From Elgaria multicarinata webbii (taxonomy: Eukaryota; Chordata; Lepidosauria; Squamata; Anguidae), in assembly GCF_023053635.1 (NCBI RefSeq), contig NC_086172.1, positions 24,829,501 to 24,893,500 on the forward strand: a stretch of DNA of 64,000 nt, read 5' to 3'. Both the position numbers and the translations under genes were made by a program. The notes under the pieces are model-generated. The model was not told the DNA's origin, did not search any database, and saw only the letters and a program-made list of their open reading frames with translations. Positions 56,068 to 64,000 of the stretch are shown here, piece by piece. The number at the start of each line of letters is the position of its first letter. The first letter of the stretch is position 1.

Positions 56068-56709
56068 AGGGCCTGTTCAGATGACACTGAGGGCTCTGTG
56101 ATTAGCTTAACCTTGCTTCCTTGTGGTTAGCACTAACCACAAGACATATGAACACACACACCACCAGAAACCCTGCCCAGTTCCCTATTTCCTTAACCAC
56201 ACGTTAACCACAAACCTGTTAGACGAGGCGCCTCTGATGACCCGAGCTCACCAGCATTTGGGGGTCTGGGGGTAATTGCAGATCACTGGGGCTTGTTGTA
56301 TTGGAGACATGCCTTTGGACAGTAAAAAAGGGCTGGATTCAGTACACAGCCCTTTATACTTGAAAAACGGGGCCAATTACACGAAATGGCAGCCTCCATG
56401 GCCGTATTAGAACTGAAGCTATGAGGAACAGCAAGCAAGCCTGCAGGCAGGAGCGGCCTAGGCTATTTAGGCCGCTCTATACTGCTAGCTGTATGATTTC
56501 GGCCCCTCACAGCTGCATCACATAAGTCTCCTTAAGCCATAGTTAGTGCCGCTAAACCTGCTGCACAACAGGGCTAGTGAAGCCGGCCACAATATGGTTA
56601 GTAGGTGCACCTACTTTAGGAAAACGCATTGCACATGACACCTTAAACCCTGCTGCTTAAACAAAAATGCTTAACCAACAGGGTTAACTGTGTCATCTGA
56701 ACAGGCCCT
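56068..56709. mobile_element. Inverted-repeat DNA transposon, about 640 bp
   Basis: The ends AGGGCCTGTTCAGATGACAC (56068-56087) and GTGTCATCTGAACAGGCCCT (56690-56709) are exact 20-base inverted repeats. Subterminal ggttagcactaaccac and aaccacaagac words form further small inverted repeats. No target duplication is visible and no transposase was recognised. The ends are close to those of the palindromic element at 21848-22083. Confidence 0.85.
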
Positions 56710-56869
56710 GTATCTACTTTGTGAATCCCATGCAGTGGCGACAGGTCTCAACTACATGCGCCTCCCCAAAACAAAACAATCAAAGGGAATGTCCATCAGC
56801 CGGGGGAAGCTTGCTGCCACATTCAATGCATTTACGAAAAGGGACCATACAAGCCCCTTACACAATCAG

Positions 56870-57098
56870 AGATCGCCTTTTCTATATAACTGTTAAAGAT
56901 ACAGTAGACCTGCCCTCTTCAGCTAGAGTAATGAGATACAAAAGAGGACAGGGCTCCTGCACCTTTAACTGTTGTGATGAAGAGGGAATTTAACCAGGTG
57001 CTGCATACATACAAATGACACCTGCTGAAATTCCCTTTTCAATACAACTGTTAAAGATACCGGAGACCTGTCCTCCTTTCCATAGGGTCACCCTAAGT
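56870..57098. mobile_element. Palindromic MITE (gaggacagg...ctttaac...)
   Basis: The arm gaggacagggctcctgcacc tttaactgttgtgatgaaga gggaattt at 56944-56991 is repeated inverted at about 57027-57075. A third partial copy lies at 56880-56925 (actgttaaagatacagtaga cctgccctc). The arms are about 80 percent identical. No coding. Confidence 0.7.
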
Positions 57099-58179
57099 AA
57101 ATAACTATCTCATGTTCCCTGCCTGTGCTACCATTTTTGAGTTTTTGCTCCACCCTCTGTGTCACCAGTTTTGGGATATAGCTCTGGTTGGTAAATCTGC
57201 AGGTTCTAGGAAAAACATGAAGTAGATCATGCAAACCTGAGGACAGCTTGCACCTGAGGAATGAAATACTTTCTAGCGTGGTAATCTAGCAAGGATAGCA
57301 ATCGTTTATTGTCAACATTTCATCAAATACACAACTAGAAAAACTTCACCAAAGATAGGAATGGACTAAATTGACAGCATGGCCCATGCATTAGTTAAGG
57401 TTTAAAACTCAGGTCTTTTAGGCTTTACATTATCAGCTGAATTGTACTTGCTCTTGAGGAAATTTGAGTTTGATACTTGCCCCTAGGCACAGGCTGTTAC
57501 TTAACATTCACCGCAGTGGTGTGCCACTTCCTGCCTTGAAACCAAAAGAAATGAATCACAGAGATTAATGTTCTCAAAAACACAACTCCTAAAACATTAG
57601 CAACTGAACGTAATTCAGAGTACTGACAATCCAAAAAATACATTCTCTAATCAAATAATTATTCAAAGTGCTTTTTGGTATTAGCTGAGAAGCCTGCTGA
57701 GTATTCTAGAGCCATTTAAAAATGAATAAAAGTAGTACACAAAAGCAAGAATATAGGTTGAGTTGCAAAGTTATTCTTGTAGGAATATGGATCTGGATTT
57801 GTATCTCATTGCCCTATGTTCATATTATATTTTAAGTTTGTGACCGCCTGGACCTAAAAGCTGTATGTTTAACTAGCTTTGCTTGCTGAAAAGCTTTTCT
57901 TACAGGACGATGGAAGTTTGTCAAGCACACAGGATCTACTGTTAATTATAATAAATGTTTACTAAAAGAGAAGTTCTTACTAACCAGAAGTACTTACTAA
58001 ACATTATTGTTTCTTGCAAGCTCACATATGTATGCAACCTGAAAGTAGATTCATGTACTTGAAATATAAACACATGGATATAAATTCATGCCAGATAGAG
58101 AAATTGTCTTCTCGGCAATGGAGAAGCCCACCAAGCTTTAATTGTACAATCCAAATGAATTCTGTATGAAATTCACTAC

Positions 58180-58820
58180 CACAAGATGTAGTGATGGCCA
58201 CCAATTTGGATGGCTTTAAAAGGGGGTTGGATGAATTCCTGGAGAAGGCTATCAGAGCCCCCTCCCTCCTGCTACCAACTGTCTCTGCAGAGGCCACCAG
58301 TGAAGGAGGAAGCAGCAGCCAGGCACCTCTCCACCGTGCCTGGGTCCAGCTCCAGCTGAGAGCCCCCTCCCTCCTGCTGTCAACTGTAACTGCTGAACTT
58401 TGCAATTAAGATTGTAGTGCCTGAATTTGCTTTCCTTTCCCCCCCCCTCCTCCTCCCTCCCAATCCCCTTTCCTTTTGAGTCATGTCTTTTAGATTGTAA
58501 GCCTGTGGGCAGGGACTGTCAAGAAATACTTTTGTAAGCCGCCGTGAGAGCCTTTTTTGGCTGAATGGCGGCATAAAAATCCTTAAATAAATAAATAAAT
58601 CAGTGGCTAGTAGTCCTGAGGTCTATATGCTCCCTCCAGTAACAGAGGCAGTATGCCTATGTATACTGGTTGCTGGGGAACATGGGTAGGAGGGTGTTGC
58701 TGCACCATGTCCTGCTTTGTTGGTTCCCGGTCGACAGCTGGTTGGCCACTGTGTGAACACAGTGCAGGACTAGATGGACCCTCAGTCTGATCCAACATGG
58801 CTGTTCTTATGTTCTTACTC
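58180..58820 (+). mobile_element. CR1/L3-like LINE tail split by a later insertion
   Basis: The left part reads agatgtagtgatggccacca atttggatggctttaaaagg gggttggatgaattcctgga gaaggctatcag. The right part resumes at 58604 with tggctagtagtcctgaggtc tatatgc and runs to tggaccctcagtctgatcca acatggctgttcttatgttc. The split at 58250-58603 is filled by another element (next entry). Confidence 0.8.
58253..58603 (+). mobile_element. Retroelement inserted in the CR1 tail
   Basis: The insert ends tgtaagcctgtgggcaggga ctgtc, then gccgccgtgagagccttttt tggctgaatggcggcataaa aatccttaaa (taaa)n, the same tail as at 54655-54807. Its 5' part holds a roughly 106-base direct duplication (gagccccctccctcctgct at 58255 and 58361). 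A possible 5-base target repeat atcag flanks it. Confidence 0.6.
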
Positions 58821-60402
58821 TGTTATTCCATGAAAAGGGAAACCAGTGCAGAGGCAGCCCCTTTGTGAGAATGCGTGTTACTTAGCATTTTTGATAATGC
58901 TGTCTTGGTTTAATTCCTAAGAAAATGGAATGGCATTCCTGATTCAGATTATTCATACAGCACTGTTTCAACCTTTCCTACAGACATACAATATTTCCAG
59001 TCTGATCCTTAATAAAGAAACTGTAGCACTTTCATTAAGATCTAGAGACCCCATCTCAATCTACTTGCACATATAGGAAAGTTTACATATATATTATACT
59101 ATATATAACATAATACAGTATACACACTTGAGTACCTTTAATATGAATGTGCACACTGTGCATTTTTAACTGCCCACAAATCGTTGACATTAGCAAGTTT
59201 TAAAAAACAGGAACATTTAAAAGTACCCCGATTACACTACTAATGCCTTTTAAATCTGTCCAGTATATACTTAAAGCATCAGCTGCTTGAAGTGTTTACA
59301 TGTCTTAAATCCATTTCAATCTTGATTTTTTCACTGCATCTTTAAATCTCTTTAATGATAACGCTCTGTCCCTACAGGACCATTTCTCACAAGATAGAAG
59401 TGGCTTCAGTCTAGGAAATGCTATTGAATTGTATGACTCCTATGCGTAATTCATCAGGTGTGAGGAACTCACATCTGTAATCTCACCAAATGTAGATGTG
59501 ATGGGCAAACAATTGCAGCTTCCCACCATCTTTCTAAGCAGTAAAATAATAGTTCTGCATTTGTCATACATGACTAAGTACAATTTCCTCTATGGAAGGC
59601 ACTTTACCTATGGTATTTCTAGGGCAACAAATCCCCAAGCATTGTGCTGCTCTCTTCAGTCAGAACAACCCCACTTTTAGACCATTCCACAATATGGAAA
59701 TTACAAGATCATCACACATGTCATAAGCACTCCCGCTGCAAAAAGGATCATGCTAACCAGTGGTGAAAAGCCAGGCCATGTTTCTGAAACATAACAATTC
59801 CTGCCCATAATAGTTGTGACAGCTGCTACCATTACAGCATGGAAACATTGTCATGCCAATGTCATGCGTATCTGCTGGATGGTTTCTGTAACATCAATGT
59901 GATGCCTCCCAAGTCTTTCCCTTAATAACATTTTGAGTTATCCACCCCAAAGACATTTTCACTTTTCATGTTCATTTGTTTTAAATTCAGGAGCTCACCT
60001 TTTGCAGTTCATGAATGGAACCATTTTTCTTTATAATTAAAAGGGGGGGAGATATCCCACCTAGTAAGATTATTCTCCACAAGAAGGCTAGACCTTGCTC
60101 CCTCCATTGTGCAGGGTCAGAGCAATCTCTGCAGATGCCAGAGATGGTAAAGTACTGAGGGGAAAGGCAATGTTGCCCCAGCAGTAGAAAGCATTTTCTC
60201 CAGAAGAATCCTTAACTGGGAGGATTTTTCAAAATTAATAACTCTCCTTACTGAGAGGTAGCTTGACAATTTCCAACCTCAAGGAATGAAGAGAGTAAGC
60301 AAAAGCACTTTTTACTTCAGTCCCATTACAGTTTCCTTAGTAAAACAACTGTTTTGTAGGACTAGCTTCTAAAGACCAACTAGAGACCCACAGCATTCCA
60401 TG

Positions 60403-60576
60403 AATCATAGAACAGTAGAGTTGGAAGGGGCCTACAAGGCCATCAAGTCCAACCCCCTGCTCAGTGCAGGAATCTACCTTAAAGCATCCCTGACAGATGG
60501 CTATCCAGCTGCCTCTTGAATGCCTCTAGTGTGGGAGAGGCCACGACCTCCCTAGGGAATTGGTTCCATTGTTGAC
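60403..60576 (-). mobile_element. CR1 LINE 3' fragment
   Basis: It starts gaatcatagaacagtagagt tggaaggggcctacaaggcc and continues to ctccctagggaattggttcc attgttg, the CR1 tail and C-terminal coding end in minus orientation. Confidence 0.88.
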
Positions 60577-60892
60577 CATCCCACCAACTTACTCCTTTTT
60601 AAGTAAAACTTTCCAGGACTTCCAATTCACCACAGAAAAGAGAACGAGTTTTTAAAAAGGGGAACTGTAAAAAGGGGTGAGATTTTCCTTTGTGCACTGA
60701 GCTAATTTATAACCCATGGCAGGGAACGTGCAAGGAGTCACACTGTTGATTTCGAGATAACACTATGTTCTTGTAAAATTACTTGCAACTAAAATACATT
60801 AAGGTTATATTGTTTTGTATTCAGGTAGGGAGGTATATAAGTTGAAAATAAAAGTAATGCTTCTTTCCTGGTACAATTTGTTCATTTGTGTA

Positions 60893-61110
60893 TTATTTAA
60901 AACATTTATACCCCACTCTTCAGCCAAAAGGGCTTCCAGGGTGCCTTACAGATCAAGAAATACAGAACACTCCCTTCCCTCAGGCTTGTAATCTAAAAAG
61001 ACACAACACGAAAGGTAAGATGGGGAGAGAAAAGGGGTGGGTGCGAAGAGAATTAAGGCACCAGCTCTCACTGTTATACAGCTCTTATCACGGCCTGCTG
61101 TAATGCAGTC
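60893..61110 (-). mobile_element. Retroelement tail, minus-oriented
   Basis: The text tttataccccactcttcagc caaaagggcttccagggtgc cttacag, then cttccctcaggcttgtaatc taaaaagacac, is the reverse of the tails at 54655-54807 and 58490-58603 with an additional 3' UTR. Confidence 0.5.
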
Positions 61111-61254
61111 TGACATTATGACCTTTTCATGGACAGTTCGCATACTAACAGTACGAAGAGAGAAGGAGCCAAAAATTGCTACTCTTTGCTAATATGTGAA
61201 AACACACTTCTTTAGCCAGATGAATTTTACATAAGACCATACACACTCACCTAC

Positions 61255-62060
61255 TGGGTTTGGATGTCATGATTACCCATGATGAGTTAAATATGCTATG
61301 ATGGCTTATTTAACCCATTATGGGTTGTGTCGTCTATCAGGTGTTTAAGCCACAATGGCTTATTTGGCCAAAATAACCCACTCTGATAACCCACAGTCTG
61401 CAGAGTGGGTTATTTAATCCATCATGGGTTATCGTATTGTGTGGCAGGCACAAGTGTTTACTTTGGTTGCTTACAGAATCACTTGGCAAGAAAAGTCAAA
61501 ACTGCTGCCATCACTCTACTCCAGCAGACAGATCTTTGATTCCATTTATTTATTTATTGCATTTCTATACCGCCCAATAGCCAAAGCTCTCTGACCTGCC
61601 TAGCAACTGACTGAGCTCGTAGCCTGACTCCACCCTAATTCTTTCCCCAGTGGTGCACTCTGCAACCTCCCCACGTTCAAACACCATCTTGGTCAGGTGG
61701 CGGCAGATGTGTAGGGTTGTCATTTTGCATATCCCTGCCACAGGACGCTGTGTATAAGTTTTGTCCCAGTCCTGCAAACTTCCATGCGAGTCATAGCTGC
61801 CACCCCGCTTTTTTGGTGAAAAGGTGCTCTCGCTTCTATGGCACAGGATTTTCAATGGGCCTCACATGCACCCCTGTGTTTGAAGTTTGGTCCCAATCCT
61901 ACAGCTTCCAATGATCTATTTGCGCCACCTCCTTTTTCGTGCACCTGGGGCTTTCGTTCCTTTGTGTGTAATCACACAAGGTTTTGACAGTGCCTCCTGA
62001 CTAGGGGGGGCTGTATATGAAGTTTTGTCCCAATCCTGCAAACTTCCAGCACCGGAAGCA
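61255..62060. mobile_element. Second copy of the inverted-repeat element with tandem units
   Basis: The left end tgggtttggatgtcatgatt acccatgatg and the inner words ttggccaaaataacccactc, atcatgggttatcgtattgt gtgg match 28224-28445. Then units near 61649, 61772, 61896 and 62034 share tcctgcaaacttcca and gctgccaccccgctt-type text with 28551-28838, spaced about 120-140 bases. A LINE fragment (61548-61595) is inserted. The right end was not found. Confidence 0.55.
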
Positions 62061-62299
62061 CTGAATTAAGTCCCTATACTTTACCCCACACCTTTCCTCT
62101 CTCATTGGGATATTGTGGAAGGTTAAAAAAGGCTGCTGGATTGTTATCAATGGGTGAAACAGTGCCACCACTGGGGAGGGAGTACTGCAGCAAGGCAAGG
62201 GGGTTGGAGGAACTTTCTATAGTTCCACTGAATTACCTGGTTGAGTTTACACTTTCTGGGACCAGAAACCTCTGTGGGGAGGGGACTAATTAAGATGGT

Positions 62300-63445
62300 C
62301 TACCTCAGAAGACTGATGGATCCAGATATTTTCTGATAACTTTTGGGGATTTTCCTGTCACCTCTGGAGGCGATTCTATTGAAGCCCTGGTTAATCTCTG
62401 GAATGGAGAAATCAGGCAGTTGACACAATTGCCCCCAAGTGTTCTCCCTCACGGGGTGCAGCCAAATGAGTGTTTTGGTTTTCCAGGCACTGCAGGCGAT
62501 GAATCTAGTGAGAAAACAACTAAAGCAATGTTGGTAGAAAACTCAGAATGGGTCCAATCAAGAGCTAGAACACACTTTAAGCCTACTCTGTGGCAATGAG
62601 GGCAGCAAAGAAATTGCATTTCTCCTCCACCGTGGCATCTTCACCTAGTCGCCCAGCTGAGTTTTTTCAAGTGGTGAGAGGCCTATTATACTTTGGCCCA
62701 CAAGAAGAAAAGGTAGAGCATCTGATAGCCCACTGTGAACAAATTGCATGACACTTTGGAGATAAAATTGATCCATCTAGATCTATCTCAAACTGGCTTC
62801 TTGCCTGGTTATGAGAAAGACACTGCTTTGGTCACCTTTGGATGATCTATGCTGGGAACTGGACAGTGTGTCCCTATTGGCTCTGCTGGATTTCTCAGCA
62901 GCTTGTTACCATCCACCATGGTACCCTTCTGAAGCATCTGTTTGAGATGGGACTCGAAGGCACTGTTGTGCATTGGCTCTGATCCTTCTTGGAGAGGCAA
63001 TCTGTAATACGCTCTATGTGGGGCTGCCTTCGAAACCTATTCAGAAACTTCAGCTGGTCCAGAATGCTGCAGCCAGACTGTTGACCAGAGCCAGTTACAG
63101 GGAACACACAATACCCTTGATTTAACAGCTTCACTGACTACCAATCTGTTTCCAGGAAGAATTCAAAGTGCTGGTTATGATCTATAAAGCCTACACAGCA
63201 TGGGACCTGGCTAACTGTGCATGTGCTGAACCACTGTTTGGAATCAGTGATGCAATGGATGAGGGCCAATAAACTGAACTTGAATCGAGACAAGATTGGA
63301 GATTTTGTAGGTAAGCAGTTTTAAAGCCTAAGAATTGGGCACACCACCTGTCCTAGAAGGCATTCCGTGAAAGAATAGGTGCATAACTTGGGATATTCCT
63401 GAATCCAATGTCATCACTTGAGGCCCAGGTAAACTCAGATATTGG
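62300..63445 (+). mobile_element. Rearranged old L2 LINE copy
   Basis: An endonuclease/linker region (ggatccagatattttctgat, tctgtggcaatgagggcagc aaagaaattg) is followed by RT text (ctggatttctcagcagcttg ttaccatccaccatggtacc, near 62890). At about 63000 it jumps to taatacgctctatgtggggc tgccttcgaaacc, then at about 63235 to gaatcagtgatgcaatggat gagggccaataaactgaac. In the ordered copy at 39664-41010 these two blocks lie in the opposite order. Heavily decayed. Confidence 0.75.
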
Positions 63446-64000
63446 TAGTATCTGACTGACATTCATGACACTGAGAGGAATGCCAGTTTAAGAAAGCAAA
63501 CTCACAAATTAGTAGGAGAAAGAAAGAAAAAAGGTTACAATAAGCCTTTTAAGTAATTCTCAATACTGGGGTTTTGCATTATACTTAGATGTCACTAAAG
63601 ATATATAACGTGAATGATATATGACCCTCATAAAAATTACTGGGTATGAGACCAGATGGAGAAACATCAGTGAAAATTAGGCTATTTACAGATACTGTTG
63701 GAAGAGTCAGTAACAATGTACACAATCCAATTTACAGTGACGTTTTACCATGCAAATCCTGCAGCCAGGAATAGTCATTATACAGTGAAGATGCTACCAT
63801 TTGCCTACATGAATCAGACCCAAATGCTGTGTACATTCCACATGTTTGCTTGGCCAACGTCCTATTTCCTGTCAGGCAGTTTTATTTAGTGAGGATGCGT
63901 TCCTCAAATGTTGCCTGTAAAATTTCCAAGCCACTGAAAATAGATGCTGCATAGAAAAGCCACTAAAAATTATTTTGGTCCTATTTGTTCTATGATATTA

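Larger units (their letters stand above)
42476..64000 (-). other. ABI2 intron 1, partial (more than 21.5 kb)
   Basis: No ABI2 first exon, CpG-island promoter or other host exon was found here. Repeats are listed individually. The stretches 42490-43990, 47280-48240, 51430-53250, 57100-58170, 58830-60390 and 63450-64000 contain nothing I recognise beyond short simple repeats such as the TA-rich 59088-59135. The intron lies in the sense orientation of ABI2, so all plus-oriented elements here are antisense to it. Confidence 0.75.

Noticed and set aside
61500-61910. Open frames near 61.6-61.9 kb as a gene
   Set aside because: They overlap the tandem units of a dispersed element also present at 28.5 kb.
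42476-64000. ABI2 first coding exon
   Set aside because: I looked for the MAELQ...NNYIQ coding text on the minus strand and did not find it; it must lie beyond the window.

Overview
This is a piece of a vertebrate genome, most likely a squamate reptile (lizard or snake). It is intron-rich and contains CR1 and L2 LINE copies, Sauria-type and tRNA-Ala-derived SINEs, many short palindromic DNA transposons and an old DIRS-like fragment. That mix is typical of lizards. The repeats support the taxon, but no species-diagnostic sequence was recognised.

One gene dominates: ABI2 (Abl interactor 2) on the minus strand, so it reads from high to low coordinates. I placed eleven coding exons by matching protein and splice sites: 42308-42475, 38725-38901, 35912-35929, 25411-25508, 24485-24631, 23366-23490, 20081-20266, 17509-17667, 11358-11444, 9940-10113 and 6118-6293 (stop codon at 6118-6120). 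Together they give 1515 coding bases, 504 residues plus the stop. Every junction keeps frame. The first coding exon (about 39 residues in the family) is not in the window, so intron 1 runs from 42476 past 64000. The protein is an adaptor of the WAVE regulatory complex that links Abl kinases and Rac signalling to Arp2/3-driven actin assembly. Its parts are an N-terminal coiled coil, a homeodomain-homologous region, a long Ser/Pro-rich linker with polyproline runs, and a C-terminal SH3 domain.

Three exons have lengths divisible by three and look like cassettes: an 18-base microexon, a 186-base Ala/Pro-rich exon and an 87-base exon. The intron after exon 9940-10113 begins with GC instead of GT.

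Layout: 1-6117 is the ABI2 3' UTR and downstream sequence, whose end I could not fix. 6118-42475 holds exons and repeat-filled introns. 42476-64000 is intron 1. It has no recognised host exon but carries SINE, CR1, L2 and R4-like copies, two hAT elements with target-site duplications (one exact, one with a single mismatch), palindromic elements, a DIRS-like fossil and one unidentified open frame that could be a retrocopy. No tRNA, rRNA, CRISPR or second intact gene was found.
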